Of a stretch of DNA of 64,000 nucleotides, positions 46,641-57,093 are shown piece after piece. The stretch spans positions 1-64,000 of the forward strand of contig NZ_BDDT01000002.1 of assembly GCF_001661495.1 (NCBI RefSeq), given 5' to 3'. The stretch comes from Pseudoalteromonas prydzensis. Lineage in GTDB: Bacteria > Pseudomonadota > Gammaproteobacteria > Enterobacterales > Alteromonadaceae. How positions within the stretch are numbered: position 1 is the first letter of the stretch; every line of letters starts with the position of its first letter. The position numbers were made by a program, and so were the translations under genes. The notes under the pieces are model-generated. The model was not told where the DNA came from and made no database searches. It saw only the letters and a program-made list of their open reading frames with translations.

Positions 46641-47414
46641 ATGGCGTTTTTATCTCGTTCAATATTGGCGATGTCCATAGCACTATCAAGCTTTCATGTC
46701 TGCGCTAAAGCCGTGTGCGAAGTTGAACTAGGACATGGTTTGATCATCACCGATGATGTCATTCGTATTGTTGATAAAGGCCAAACACGTGTGCAAATCA
46801 ACAACGATAATCAATTGTTTATTCGCGGTTATTGGATCGATTTGAGCCCTGAAGAAAGCCAAGTGTTAATGCAGTTTAGTGCGGGTATTCGCGATACTGT
46901 GCCGGAGCTGGTGGAGCTGGCAACTGATGGCGTGAATCTTGGTTTGAGTGCCATAGAGCAAGTTGTTGAAGGCATGTCAGACAAAGAGCCTGAAGTGCTG
47001 AAAACACAACTGCAATATGTTGAACGTGCGTTAATGGACAAGTTTAAACGTGGTGATGACTTCTTTTTTATCGCGCCACAATCGCTTTCAAAGATTGATG
47101 ATTTTTTTACAGAAGAGATCAGCAAAAAAATTCACTCTGCCGTGCACGGCTCTCTAGGTGCTATTTTAGTGTCCCTTGGCGATGCGTTTAAATCCCGTGA
47201 AGGTAATATCGAAGATCGCATCAATGACATGGGGCTGCGCATGGATATTATTTCTAAAGAAATCGATAAGTCACTACAGAAGAAAGCCCAACAATTAGAG
47301 CTTAAAGCGTCAGAATACTGCGAATGCTTAAACTCACTGGATGTCACCGAATCGCGATTACAAATGATCGTGCCAAGTATGGCTGACTTTGATCTGGTGC
47401 AGATTAAATCTTAG
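46641..47414 (+). CDS. DUF2884 family (YggN-like) protein
   Basis: A 257-residue exported protein of the YggN/DUF2884 family, of unknown function. A signal peptide (about 1-22, ending VCAKA) precedes a short beta region (GHGLIITDDVIRIV) and helices. The segment YWIDLSPEESQVLMQFSAGIRDTVPEL is characteristic. Probably periplasmic. The start at 46641 is preferred to a GTG two codons upstream since GAGG has normal spacing to it. Confidence 0.82.
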   Translation: MAFLSRSILAMSIALSSFHVCAKAVCEVELGHGLIITDDVIRIVDKGQTRVQINNDNQLFIRGYWIDLSPEESQVLMQFSAGIRDTVPELVELATDGVNLGLSAIEQVVEGMSDKEPEVLKTQLQYVERALMDKFKRGDDFFFIAPQSLSKIDDFFTEEISKKIHSAVHGSLGAILVSLGDAFKSREGNIEDRINDMGLRMDIISKEIDKSLQKKAQQLELKASEYCECLNSLDVTESRLQMIVPSMADFDLVQIKS

Positions 47415-47449
47415 GTTAATTTGTACCGTTGATAAAAAGCTAGATATAT

Positions 47450-47478
47450 AAAAAACCCGCAGGCGATGCGGGTTTTTT
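47450..47478. terminator. Bidirectional terminator
   Basis: AAAAAACCCGC/GCGGGTTTTTT with a 7-nt loop lies between the DUF2884 gene and the convergent chemoreceptor gene; A- and T-tracts flank the stem. Confidence 0.9.
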
Positions 47479-47495
47479 GTTGTGTGAATAACCGA

Positions 47496-49124
47496 TTAAG
47501 AACTAAATTTGTCTGTTTCAGTCTCTAGGTTGTTGGTTAAGCCTTTAATTAAGTCTGTTGCAGCATGGGCTTGATGTGATACATCAGCGGTTTGTGACGC
47601 GGTATCAGAGATGGTCACAATACGTCTTGCGGTATCTTCTCCGGCATCCAGTTGTTCTTTGGCTGCAATCGCTATTTGATGGCTCATTTGAGCAATCGCA
47701 CTGAGCGATGAAGCAACACGTTGCAGCTCTTCGCTGGCATCTTTAGACTTAGCAACGGTTTGTTCACTGGTAGTAATACTTAAATTTACCGATGTTTTAG
47801 CATCTTTGGTCGCAGATTGTAACTTACCTATCATAGTGCGAATTTCTTCAGTGCTGGTTTGCGTACGTTGCGCTAGTTGACGTACTTCATCAGCAACTAC
47901 CGCGAAGCCTCGCCCTTGCTCCCCAGCACGGGCTGCCTCAATCGCGGCATTGAGTGCCAAGAGATTAGTTTGCTCGGCAATACTTTGAATCACACTTAAC
48001 ACATTTGCGATATTATTTACTTCATCATCAAGGAGTTGGATGTTATTACCAGCGCTGTCAATTTGTTGCTCTAAAAGAGCAATGGTATCTGCTGCCTCCG
48101 TTGTCAAATGGTTTGCACTTTGGCCTTGGCGTTCAGCTTCTTGCACTGAGTAAGCGGCTTGCTCGGCATGTTCAACAACGGTTTGTGCGGATGCGGTTAA
48201 CTCTGTGATAGCTGATGCGACCATGTGGGTTTCTTCATTCAAGCTGCGCGTTAGTTTATCCAGCTCCGTAGAGCGTGATTCGTTATCGAGGCTTTGATTT
48301 TTTAAGCTGTCAGTGACATCTTTAATGCCGCCAACTACGCCACGCAAGCCTTGTTGCATATAGTGCATAGCGGCAATAATACTTTCTGGTTGGGCATCGG
48401 TGCGGATCTGTGAATTGAGATTGCCGCGTGAAACTTGCTTAACAATATCAATAACTTCATTTACTTCACCGCCTAATGCGTTACTGAGTGAAATACCAAA
48501 ACGCGCAATTGCAGCAGTTAAAGCAAGTGCAATAATAAGTGACAAACCTACTAACCACTTAGCGGTATTCCAGTAACGCTCATCCACTTCTTTTTCACTG
48601 ATCCCGGTGCCCACATACCAGCCAAAGTACGGGGTTTTTTGTACTACAGAAGTTAAATCAACGGTTTCACCGTCGCGCACTGAATCCCAGTGATAGGTAA
48701 TAATTTTATTGGTTTGGCTGCCAACTAACTGTTCAACCATACGGCCAATACTATTACCACTGGCATCTTTAAAATCATTAAAGCTGGTGTTATGCAGCTG
48801 CGGATCGTGTGGGGTGGCAATAAAGTCGAGCTTGTCATTAACGACATAGACATACTCGCTGTCGTGGTATTTATTTTCACGCAACATTTGGGTGGCAAAT
48901 TCGCGCGCTTGTTGTTCACTTAACTGGCCATTTTTTGCGAGTAATTCAAACTGCTCAACAATATTAGCAGTGCTTTTCATCAGCTGATTGATACGAGCGA
49001 TATTATCGTTTTCACTGGCGTGACGAAGAGATTGTAAACCCAGTAATGCAATAGCATTAAGTGCTATAAACATCGCTCCAGCAAACAAGATTATTTTAGT
49101 TCTTAATGCTAAACCTGACAGCAC
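47496..49124 (-). CDS. Methyl-accepting chemotaxis protein
   Basis: A 542-residue chemoreceptor. An N-terminal membrane helix (about 10-28), a periplasmic single Cache-type sensor domain (about 35-185; [34 protein letters not shown]), a second membrane helix (about 190-210), a HAMP-like segment and the signalling domain with the hairpin tip [35 protein letters not shown]. The ligand is unknown; Cache sensors usually bind small organic acids or amino acids. No che operon adjoins it. Confidence 0.93.
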   Translation of the reverse strand: MLSGLALRTKIILFAGAMFIALNAIALLGLQSLRHASENDNIARINQLMKSTANIVEQFELLAKNGQLSEQQAREFATQMLRENKYHDSEYVYVVNDKLDFIATPHDPQLHNTSFNDFKDASGNSIGRMVEQLVGSQTNKIITYHWDSVRDGETVDLTSVVQKTPYFGWYVGTGISEKEVDERYWNTAKWLVGLSLIIALALTAAIARFGISLSNALGGEVNEVIDIVKQVSRGNLNSQIRTDAQPESIIAAMHYMQQGLRGVVGGIKDVTDSLKNQSLDNESRSTELDKLTRSLNEETHMVASAITELTASAQTVVEHAEQAAYSVQEAERQGQSANHLTTEAADTIALLEQQIDSAGNNIQLLDDEVNNIANVLSVIQSIAEQTNLLALNAAIEAARAGEQGRGFAVVADEVRQLAQRTQTSTEEIRTMIGKLQSATKDAKTSVNLSITTSEQTVAKSKDASEELQRVASSLSAIAQMSHQIAIAAKEQLDAGEDTARRIVTISDTASQTADVSHQAHAATDLIKGLTNNLETETDKFSS

Positions 49125-49249
49125 ATTGCGCCCCTTATTATTTTTATTGACCTTAAATTTCTACCATGTTTATCGGCTAGATGTTAGTTTTAATTAATAA
49201 TAATAAGGGATTTTGACGTGACTTTTACTCAAGTTTCCCTTTTCGATCG

Positions 49250-49948
49250 CTAAAGCGTGATCTCTGCGGCGCTTAAAAGTCGATATTCGCCACTGCTAAG
49301 AGTGCCATCAAGTTCAATATTTGCTATTTTTTCTCTATGCAATTCAACTACTTTATTTCCAACCGCAGCGAGCATACGTTTGACTTGGTGATATTTACCT
49401 TCACAAATTGATAACCGTAAGCTGTAAGTGGCCAGTTGCTCTGCGATTGCCGGGCGAGTTAGCTCTTTTTCGTTATGTAATTGCACACCTTGGCGCAGTT
49501 GTTCTAGTGCCTCATCAGTGAGTGCTTCTTGTGTTTCAACTAAGTAGGTTTTAAATTTATTGTGTTTAGGTGAGGTGATCTTATGCGACCAATCGCCATC
49601 ATTAGTGATTAAGACCAGCCCTGTGGTATCCAGATCTAGACGCCCTGCAACATGAAAATCACTCATGTTAGGTTCGTCCAGTAATTCAAATACGGTGGGA
49701 TGTAAATCATCACTATTGGCGCACACATAGCCAACTGGTTTATTGAGCATGTAATAGCGCTTTCCTAAAAATGCCAAAGAGTTACCTTGGAAAACAATAG
49801 CATCAGCGGCTGTAATTTGATGATCATAAGCGGTGATCACTTCGCCATTTACTGTTGCCTCTTTGCGTTTAATGCCCGCTCTGGCCTTAGTGCGCGGTAT
49901 TTCAGCTAAATGGCTAATAAATTTATCTAAGCGGCAAGGGAATTTCAT
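49250..49948 (-). CDS. rsuA: 16S rRNA pseudouridine(516) synthase RsuA
   Basis: A 232-residue pseudouridine synthase. An N-terminal S4-type RNA-binding part (RLDKFISHLAEIPRTKARAGIKRKEATVNG) is followed by the catalytic domain with Asp in HVAGRLDLDTTGLVLITNDG and the SICEGKYHQVKRML motif typical of RsuA/RluB. The start is set at the ATG at 49948, where the family begins; an in-frame GTG lies three codons earlier. It is divergent from zapE. Confidence 0.92.
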   Translation of the reverse strand: MKFPCRLDKFISHLAEIPRTKARAGIKRKEATVNGEVITAYDHQITAADAIVFQGNSLAFLGKRYYMLNKPVGYVCANSDDLHPTVFELLDEPNMSDFHVAGRLDLDTTGLVLITNDGDWSHKITSPKHNKFKTYLVETQEALTDEALEQLRQGVQLHNEKELTRPAIAEQLATYSLRLSICEGKYHQVKRMLAAVGNKVVELHREKIANIELDGTLSSGEYRLLSAAEITL

Positions 49949-50006
49949 TGGGTTCACATTTTTAGTCAGCTACAATGGTGGCGAGTATAACCAATCAGTA
50001 CAGTCT

Positions 50007-51119
50007 ATGACAGTGCCAAGCGGGCAAATATTACAGCATTATTATACGCAAATTAATTGTGGCAAACTTCAGCACGATGATGCCCAACTTAATGCTGTAA
50101 AGGCGCTTGATGAACTTGCTCAAGCGCTACAACGGCCACAAGTTTGGTGGCGTAAGTCGGTGAGTCCGCGCGGTATCTATTTATATGGTCCAGTAGGGCG
50201 GGGTAAATCGATGCTAATGGACTCGTTCTATGAGCGTGTCGCAATTGAGCAAAAAACACGATTGCATTTTCATCATTTTATTGCGCAAGTTCACACCCGA
50301 TTAGGACAATTACAAGGCTTACAAAATCCCCTAGAGCAAATAGCCCGAGAGTGGTCAAAAACATTAAAGCTTATTTGTTTTGATGAGTTTTTTGTCTCTG
50401 ATATTGGTGATGCGATGATCATGGCTGGGCTGTTTAAGGCGCTATTTGCCAAAGGGGTGGTATTAGTGGCTACGTCAAATTGCCAGCCAGATCAGCTTTA
50501 TTATAACGGTTTACAGCGCGCGCGATTTTTACCCACCATCGAATTATTAAAAACTCATTGCCATATTATTAATATTGCAGGCGTTGTTGATCACCGTTTT
50601 CGATTTGGCAAGCATGCAACTTATTACTTTAATAGCGCTGTTGAAAACCAGTTACACAGCAATTTTTTAGCTTTTGCAGATCAACTACTCACAGCTAAGC
50701 GCGTGACTATTTGTGGCCGTAACATTGCATGTCTACAACGCAGTAATAATGCCATTATGTTCGATTTTATGGCGCTGTGCTCAGGCCCGCGCAGCACCGC
50801 AGATTACATTTATTTAGCGCAGCATTACCAACGCATTTATGTGTGTGATATTCCAGTAATGGGGTTGGCTGCGACGGGAAAACAAATAGTGCATGGTATT
50901 GAAGACAGTTATCAACGTGAACATCAAGACTTACAAGAGCATACACTTGATGATGAAGCGCGCCGCTTTATTGCGCTGGTAGATGAGTTTTACGATCGTG
51001 GCAAGCTGTTGGTGCTAAGTAGCGAGGTAGGAATTGCTGATTTATATCAAGGGAAAAAGTTAGCCTTTGAATATGCGCGTACAGAATCACGATTAATTGA
51101 AATGCAAAATTGGCGTTAG
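50007..51119 (+). CDS. zapE: Cell division ATPase ZapE (AFG1-like)
   Basis: A 370-residue AFG1-like P-loop ATPase. ZapE in enterobacteria associates with the Z-ring under stress. Walker A GPVGRGKSM (near 61) and Walker B LICFDEFFVSD (near 122) are clear, with the arginine-finger region VVDHRF and the C-terminal FIALVDEFYDRGKLLVLSSE. The start is set at the ATG at 50007, giving MTVPSGQILQHYY; earlier in-frame starts run into rsuA. A terminator lies 16 bp after the stop. Confidence 0.9.
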   Translation: MTVPSGQILQHYYTQINCGKLQHDDAQLNAVKALDELAQALQRPQVWWRKSVSPRGIYLYGPVGRGKSMLMDSFYERVAIEQKTRLHFHHFIAQVHTRLGQLQGLQNPLEQIAREWSKTLKLICFDEFFVSDIGDAMIMAGLFKALFAKGVVLVATSNCQPDQLYYNGLQRARFLPTIELLKTHCHIINIAGVVDHRFRFGKHATYYFNSAVENQLHSNFLAFADQLLTAKRVTICGRNIACLQRSNNAIMFDFMALCSGPRSTADYIYLAQHYQRIYVCDIPVMGLAATGKQIVHGIEDSYQREHQDLQEHTLDDEARRFIALVDEFYDRGKLLVLSSEVGIADLYQGKKLAFEYARTESRLIEMQNWR

Positions 51120-51135
51120 CCTTTTTTAAACTAAA

Positions 51136-51164
51136 AAAGGCACGCTCTTGCGAGACGTGCCTTT
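51136..51164. terminator. Terminator after zapE
   Basis: AAAGGCACG/CGTGCCTTT with an 11-nt loop that itself pairs partly (CTC/GAG). A-rich to the left and T-run short to the right; it lies between zapE and the convergent receptor gene. Confidence 0.75.
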
Positions 51165-51236
51165 GACAACAACCTAGTAGGAATAGAGCTAACGAATGAG
51201 AATGCTTCGTTAGCAATAAATTTTAGACGCTATCAT

Positions 51237-54200
51237 TTAAAAACTATATTGCGCACCTAAGTACACATAACGACCTGCGCCACCGCCGTATCCACTGTAG
51301 TAGTTGCCGTTGCCGCTTGGGTAGAATGCCCCTTGATTGTTAAAAATATTATTAACGCCGCCGAATACACGTAAATCACTTTTTGGCGTTAATGCCATTG
51401 TGTATGAGGCTGATAGGCTATGTTTTATGTATGACCCGTAGTCTTGATAAGCTAGAGGCTCAGGGTTAGTAATACAGTCTGCTTGTGCAGCAGCACAGTT
51501 TTCATCGTTGTCTGCCACAGCCAATAGGTAGTCTTTCTCGTCTTGCTGATCTGCTTTAAAAGAGCCCAAGAAGTTCGTGCGCCAACGAATACGTAGATCA
51601 TCTAAGCTCCACGCAATAGACATTGCAGCTTTATCTTTACTGCGGCCATATCCAGCATATTGAGTTACAACATCGTTACCATCTAAACCTTCATAAGTTT
51701 GTGAGTTTTCAATAACGTGGTTGTAATCAAGTTTTAACGCGACGTTACCATAGCTACCTAGCTCAAAGTCATAGGTAGCAACTACGTCATAACCACGGGC
51801 TGTTAACTCATCTAAGTTATATTCGCGTTGGAGAATTTTGATGATGTTACCTTCGTTATTACGGGTAATATCATTACAGAACTCATTGTCACTGCCCCAC
51901 GCTGCTTCTGAGTCGTAACACTCACGCATTATGTTTTCGTTACTGATCTCGTCAATGGCATCCACGATAGCAATGTCGTAGTAATCTACCGCAAGGTTAA
52001 AGCCTTGGAAGAACTCTGGAGATAATGTCACCCCAAAGGTGTAGGTATCAGCGGTTTCTTCTTTAAGATTTGGATTACCAGTGCCCGGTGAATAGTTGTT
52101 ATCTTCACTGTCGAATACGAAATCTGGATTTTCAGCTAGTTGTTTAGCCAAGGTTGGCTCTAAACGGCAATTAGCGTGACCCGGTTTAGTTGAAGTGGCA
52201 GTTAAGCCATCACAAATGTCATCATATGAATCGAAGTCTCCACGTGGTGGTGACATTAATTCAGTGATAGTTGGTGCGCGCTGCGCACGAGCATAATTAG
52301 CTCGTACCATATAGCCATCAATTGGTTGCCATAGCAAACCCAGTTTATAGCTGGCTACCGTGTTAACGTTCTCCATACTGTAATTTGCTAAACGTAAAGA
52401 GGTTTCAGCAGATAAGCTTTTTGCCAATGGCGCATCTTGTAAAAGAGGGATCGCTAGCTCTGCAAAAGCTTCATAAACTTCAACTTCACCATAAAATGAA
52501 GGAACCACGTTAAACGTAATGCCACCGACTTTCATATCATCACTCGTGTCTAGACTTTGGGTGTCCTTACGGTATTCAGCACCAAATACAGCAGACACAT
52601 TACCTGCTGGCAACTCAAATAAATCGCCGGTGATGTAACCCATCACTGTGTATTGCTGAATTTTAGTATCAATAATTGGATTGGCACGGATCCAATTGGC
52701 CATATCAGGTGTGATAGAGCCTTCACCGAATAAATTAATAGGTACACAGCCTGCAGCACGTGCAGCGTCATCAATACATTGAATAGTTCCATCAGCTAAC
52801 TTTTCAGCTTGTAATGCTTGATTTAGGTTAACTACATTTAACTCGTTACTACGAATTTGGTGTTGCTTGAACTGTCCGTAACCAGCTGATACATCCCAAT
52901 CCCATTGGTGGTCAAACATAGTACCTTGTAAGCCTGCCCAAGTACGAATGGTAGTACGGTCATTATCAGTGCTGATATTACCCACTTCGCCAAAGCGACG
53001 ATCCCAATAAATGCGATCTTTGTACGGGTTTGCATCTAAAATTTGTTGCGGTACATAAGGATTATCAATTGGGATGTAACCTGGTGCTATATCTGCAATC
53101 GGATCGCCTGTTACAGCGTCATAGCGAGGAACATATGCACCTTCATATTCATCTTCAGGAGATTTATCGTTGAATGAGCCACTTTTACTGTATTGCAGTT
53201 GAAAGTAACTCATGATGTCGTCAGTGACATCAAAATCGATTTTTACAGCCGTTGAAAAGTTATCACTGGGTACTTCCAGCATTACATACTGGTTGGAGTT
53301 AATCCCGTATATTTCCTCGTTCCCTTTCCAATCATCACGTAGTGTTTGGCCGTCATACCAAAATTGAGTGTCGTTATTGCTATTTTCTAAAAAAACGCCA
53401 CCTAAAGTACCATCGCTTTTACTCACCCAATCAGCTTGAGTAATATCTCGCATACATTGCGGGCCGCTTGCGGTCACCATTTGGTTGCACATTAAGTCGT
53501 TATTATAACTATGTGCCGCTTCTATTTTTGCACGGTCACGATCATAGTAGCTAATGCCAAAATCACGATCCCAGTTTGCACTAAAAAACACATAGCCTTT
53601 ATTATCAGCAAATGAATCACCGTAATTTAAATCTAAGGTAAACTCTTTACCTCCGCCTTCGGTCGTTTGCCCACCACGTGCTTGAAAATCAAAACCTTCT
53701 TTCTTAGATTGGGTGATGATATTAACCACACCTGCTACGGCATCGGCGCCATAAGTTGCTGATGCGCCACCGCTGATGATTTCAACGCGCTCAACCATAC
53801 CGCTTGGAATAGTATTTAAACTGACATAGTTACCGCCGTAACTATTAGATACCACGCGACGCCCATCAATAAGAGTTAGAGTACGATTGGCACCTAAATC
53901 ACGTAGCTGCACCGTTGAAAGCCCTGTGCCAGAAATGCTTGATTGACTTGTATTATTACCAATACTTTGACTTAGTGCTGGCATGTTATCGACCAGTACA
54001 TCAGATAGGTTACCTAGACCCGTATCTTGAATTGCAGAGCGATCCATGGTGACTAGCGGTGTAGCAACGGAAAAACTATCGCGCTTTAGGCGTGAACCAG
54101 TTACCACGATTTTTTCAGGCGCTTCTTGCTTAGCTTCGTTTACTGTTGTTTGGTTAGGCGTTAGTTGGCGTTCAATTTGAGCATTGTTTGCTAATGATTG

Positions 54201-54263
54201 GCCTGAAAAACTTGCTGTGATCGCCAGTGCTAGTGCGCATTTTCTTGTTGATATTTTGCTCAC
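51237..54263 (-). CDS. TonB-dependent receptor
   Basis: A 1008-residue outer-membrane TonB-dependent transporter. Signal peptide (about 1-25), then EKIVVTGSRLKRDSF, a plug domain (about 60-190: QDTGLGNLSDVLVDNMPAL, LRDLGANRTLTLIDGRRVV, ADAVAGVVNIITQ) and a large 22-strand barrel ending in YLGAQYSF with terminal Phe. Barrel loops contain several Cys pairs. Related receptors in marine bacteria import peptides or glycans; this substrate cannot be told. It has a 343-bp leader with nested palindromes and is divergent from a CadC-like regulator. Confidence 0.93.
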   Translation of the reverse strand: MSKISTRKCALALAITASFSGQSLANNAQIERQLTPNQTTVNEAKQEAPEKIVVTGSRLKRDSFSVATPLVTMDRSAIQDTGLGNLSDVLVDNMPALSQSIGNNTSQSSISGTGLSTVQLRDLGANRTLTLIDGRRVVSNSYGGNYVSLNTIPSGMVERVEIISGGASATYGADAVAGVVNIITQSKKEGFDFQARGGQTTEGGGKEFTLDLNYGDSFADNKGYVFFSANWDRDFGISYYDRDRAKIEAAHSYNNDLMCNQMVTASGPQCMRDITQADWVSKSDGTLGGVFLENSNNDTQFWYDGQTLRDDWKGNEEIYGINSNQYVMLEVPSDNFSTAVKIDFDVTDDIMSYFQLQYSKSGSFNDKSPEDEYEGAYVPRYDAVTGDPIADIAPGYIPIDNPYVPQQILDANPYKDRIYWDRRFGEVGNISTDNDRTTIRTWAGLQGTMFDHQWDWDVSAGYGQFKQHQIRSNELNVVNLNQALQAEKLADGTIQCIDDAARAAGCVPINLFGEGSITPDMANWIRANPIIDTKIQQYTVMGYITGDLFELPAGNVSAVFGAEYRKDTQSLDTSDDMKVGGITFNVVPSFYGEVEVYEAFAELAIPLLQDAPLAKSLSAETSLRLANYSMENVNTVASYKLGLLWQPIDGYMVRANYARAQRAPTITELMSPPRGDFDSYDDICDGLTATSTKPGHANCRLEPTLAKQLAENPDFVFDSEDNNYSPGTGNPNLKEETADTYTFGVTLSPEFFQGFNLAVDYYDIAIVDAIDEISNENIMRECYDSEAAWGSDNEFCNDITRNNEGNIIKILQREYNLDELTARGYDVVATYDFELGSYGNVALKLDYNHVIENSQTYEGLDGNDVVTQYAGYGRSKDKAAMSIAWSLDDLRIRWRTNFLGSFKADQQDEKDYLLAVADNDENCAAAQADCITNPEPLAYQDYGSYIKHSLSASYTMALTPKSDLRVFGGVNNIFNNQGAFYPSGNGNYYSGYGGGAGRYVYLGAQYSF

Positions 54264-54293
54264 AGATTTCCCTTATATTTTTAATATTATAAA

Positions 54294-54350
54294 GCTAATG
54301 CATTAGCCACGTTTGACGGGCAGTTCAAACGACTTCGACTAATGCATCAG
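54294..54350. promoter_or_regulatory. Nested palindromes upstream of the receptor gene
   Basis: The region has GCTAATGCATTAGC (54294-54307, perfect palindrome), then CGTTTGA - 8 bp - TCAAACG (54310-54331), then CTAATGCATCAG (54339-54350), a near copy of the first. The set lies 31 bp upstream of the receptor ATG and may be an operator, or an mRNA leader structure. The rest of 54264-54606 is AT-rich with no other gene. Confidence 0.5.
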
Positions 54351-54606
54351 CGGATGGGTTTGGGTATATTCATACTCGTTAGCTGTTTTAAGTAATCGTG
54401 AACATAAACACAATGAAAGGTATCTCGTTTATATCCCTATTTTACATCTATTTTATATCTATTTCTTTTTAATCAGGTGCTTATGCTGTTCTAATTAATA
54501 TGCCAGTAAATTATAATTGTGTTGTTTATCGTGTTGTTTTGCTTTTGCTACTAACAATGGGGTAACCTTCTAGACTGCTAAACATTAAGGTATAAAAGCG
54601 TTATTT

Positions 54607-56751
54607 ATGAAAACTAATCAGCCATTTCTTGTTGGACAGTGCCTGTTTTGTGCGTTTGAAAATAAGCTTAGTTGCGCTGATCAAGAACGCATTTTACAAC
54701 CTAAATTTACTGAGTTACTGTGCTTTTTAGTGAAACAGTACCCAGAAGCTGTGACCCGTGAAGAGCTAATTGCAGGAGTGTGGGATGGTAATCAATTTGT
54801 TGGTGAAAAAGCGCTGACGAATGCAATATGGCATCTACGTAAAACCTTTAAAGAGCTCGACCCAGAGCACACGTATATCGCTACTTTACGTAAGACTGGC
54901 TACCGTTTAGCACAAGCGCCAGTATTTGACGAGACACAAGAGTGTGAGTCGGCACTCGATAAGCCACAGTCACCGATTGAAACTCTCCCTCAGCAAGGGC
55001 GAGCGAGTGACTTTAAAATAGTCACAGTGTTAGCCTTGGCTTTGGTATGCATTGCGTTTTTTTATTTGCAACGTACGCCAGCGATTTCAGAGTCGCTAGT
55101 TGTGGCACCGTTATCCGAGCATATTGAGACCATCACCACCAGCCCTGGACGTGAGTTGTTTCCGGCTATTTCAAACGACAGTCATTTTCTGGCTTATTCA
55201 TGGCGTCGCCCTGGGCAATATACAAACCTTTATTTACGGGATTTATTTTCTCCTGAGCAGGCCGCAATTGCGCTAACTGACAGCCCTTATGTGGAAGGGC
55301 GCGCAGTATTTAGTGATGATCTTAACGATATTTTTTATTTTCGCCTTGATGAACACGCTCGCTGTGAAATAGTAAAACAACAAATCGCGACTGCAAAAAT
55401 CACCGTATTAGCGTCGTGTGGGCAAGGTGGTAGCTCTGATCTAGATATTAATAAAGCAGGTAACCAGCTGGTATTTATAAGTGAGAATAATAAAGCGAAA
55501 GGCCAGACGCAGCTAAATATTGTTGATTTACAAAATGCTGAAAAAGTAATTAAACAAGTGCCATGCCCGAGTGATTGCCAGTTTAATGATGAATCGGTGG
55601 TATTTTCCCCTGCAGGTGATGAGCTGCTGGTGTCGCGTAATTTAGCATCAGGCTATGAAGAACTCTTTTTAGTTGATATTGCTAGCGGCCAAGCGAAACA
55701 ATTAACCTCTGGATTTGTTGATATTCGCGGCGTTGACTGGCACCCAAGCAAAGGGTTATTGGTTTTTTCGGGGGTTGAGCAAGGCAAACGCCATGGCTAT
55801 TTTTATGAGTTAGCAACAGGGCGGTTAATTGATTCGAAAATCGATGGCTTAAGTTATCCCGAATATGGCCAAGATGGTAGTTTGTATTTTCATCAATGGC
55901 ATATCGACTCAGCATTGATGCGGGTAGAGACTAACAATGCTGTTGCCAGTTCGCCATTTCCGATTTTATCTACTCACTTTAATACGCGCTTTCCTAATTA
56001 CAGTAGTATTAAAAAGAAATTGGCATTCGTGTCGAATGAATCAGGAACTACTGAGTTGTGGATAGCCAATAAAGATGGCACGCAGCGAAAAAAACTTAGC
56101 CAATTAAATGCCACTATTTACAATCCTGTTTGGTCTTTTGATGGACGTTATATTGCTTTTAATGCTTCGAAAAACGGCGTAAATACTCTCCAGCTTTATA
56201 ACTTTACTACGCAAATGACCACAGAGCTTAAAACAGACTTTACTTATCACAGTAAGCCTAGTTGGGCCCAAGACAGTAGCAGTATTTTGATCTCAAATGG
56301 CACTGAGCTATATCGTTTTGACCTCAAGGGGAATAATTTAGGCAAGGTTATAGAACAAGCCACACTGTATGGGTATGAAGACCAACGTGGCGCAATCATT
56401 TTTGCAAATCTTGATGCTCAGCAGCTATGGATAAAGCCCCCTGATAGTGACCAAGCAGAGCTGTTAGTTGAGTCTATTAATTTATCGAACCACCTTTCAT
56501 GGTATTACGATGAGGGGACAACCCAAACGGCTTCGCGAGTGTATTATTTTAATGTGGAACAGGGGGATTATCGCATAAGTTATTATGACTTCACGAGCCA
56601 CTCACACCATGATGTAATGCGTTTACCTGAGCGGGCATTTAGCCGCAGCTCAGGCTTAACTTATATCAAAGAGATGGACTGGTTGGTGTATACCTCGTAT
56701 AAATCACCGCAAATAGATATAAAGCGTATTAAAGCGGAGTATTTACCTTAG
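54607..56751 (+). CDS. CadC-like membrane-bound regulator with TolB-type propeller
   Basis: A 714-residue one-component regulator. An OmpR/PhoB-type winged helix (about 15-112: LCFLVKQYPEAVTREELIAGVWDG, LRKTFKELDPEHTYIATLRKTGYRL), a membrane segment (about 139-157), and a periplasmic beta-propeller of TolB/WD40-like repeats (LFPAISNDSHFLAYSW, NPVWSFDGRYIAFNAS, KPSWAQDSSSILISN). Such proteins sense a periplasmic signal and act on nearby genes. Its divergence from the receptor gene, with palindromes between, makes that gene the likely target. It ends overlapping the isomerase gene by 4 bp tail-to-tail. Confidence 0.87.
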   Translation: MKTNQPFLVGQCLFCAFENKLSCADQERILQPKFTELLCFLVKQYPEAVTREELIAGVWDGNQFVGEKALTNAIWHLRKTFKELDPEHTYIATLRKTGYRLAQAPVFDETQECESALDKPQSPIETLPQQGRASDFKIVTVLALALVCIAFFYLQRTPAISESLVVAPLSEHIETITTSPGRELFPAISNDSHFLAYSWRRPGQYTNLYLRDLFSPEQAAIALTDSPYVEGRAVFSDDLNDIFYFRLDEHARCEIVKQQIATAKITVLASCGQGGSSDLDINKAGNQLVFISENNKAKGQTQLNIVDLQNAEKVIKQVPCPSDCQFNDESVVFSPAGDELLVSRNLASGYEELFLVDIASGQAKQLTSGFVDIRGVDWHPSKGLLVFSGVEQGKRHGYFYELATGRLIDSKIDGLSYPEYGQDGSLYFHQWHIDSALMRVETNNAVASSPFPILSTHFNTRFPNYSSIKKKLAFVSNESGTTELWIANKDGTQRKKLSQLNATIYNPVWSFDGRYIAFNASKNGVNTLQLYNFTTQMTTELKTDFTYHSKPSWAQDSSSILISNGTELYRFDLKGNNLGKVIEQATLYGYEDQRGAIIFANLDAQQLWIKPPDSDQAELLVESINLSNHLSWYYDEGTTQTASRVYYFNVEQGDYRISYYDFTSHSHHDVMRLPERAFSRSSGLTYIKEMDWLVYTSYKSPQIDIKRIKAEYLP

Positions 56752-57077
56752 CATTTACGGTAAATTTCGTGCTGCATATCATGTACGTTGACACTTAAAC
56801 TATCAGAGTCCCGACAATAAATTTGCAAGCAATGCAGTAAGCTTTCACTGAGCTGCTGTTTTTGTTCAATACTGCGTCCAGCCATAATATGCACGGCAAT
56901 GTGGATAAACCCTTCCTTACCGTCACCTAGTTGATAATGGGTGTAAGCTATAGCGCGAGTTTTAATGGTTGGCAGTTCAAACAAGCCGGTCGCAAATGCG
57001 GCATTGTGTATTTTTTCAACCAACACTTGTGGTAATACCGGTAAATCTTCTGAGTGTTCAATGATAATATGCGGCAT
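56748..57077 (-). CDS. 5-carboxymethyl-2-hydroxymuconate isomerase-like tautomerase
   Basis: A 109-residue tautomerase-superfamily protein of the CHMI (HpaF-like) family, beginning MPHIIIEHSEDL with the N-terminal catalytic Pro and containing KTRAIAYTHYQLGD and FIHIAVHIMAGRS, all family landmarks. HpaF acts in homoprotocatechuate breakdown, but no other hpa genes are nearby, so the substrate here is uncertain. Confidence 0.85.
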   Translation of the reverse strand: MPHIIIEHSEDLPVLPQVLVEKIHNAAFATGLFELPTIKTRAIAYTHYQLGDGKEGFIHIAVHIMAGRSIEQKQQLSESLLHCLQIYCRDSDSLSVNVHDMQHEIYRKC

Positions 57078-57093
57078 GATCTAGTTACTTCCC

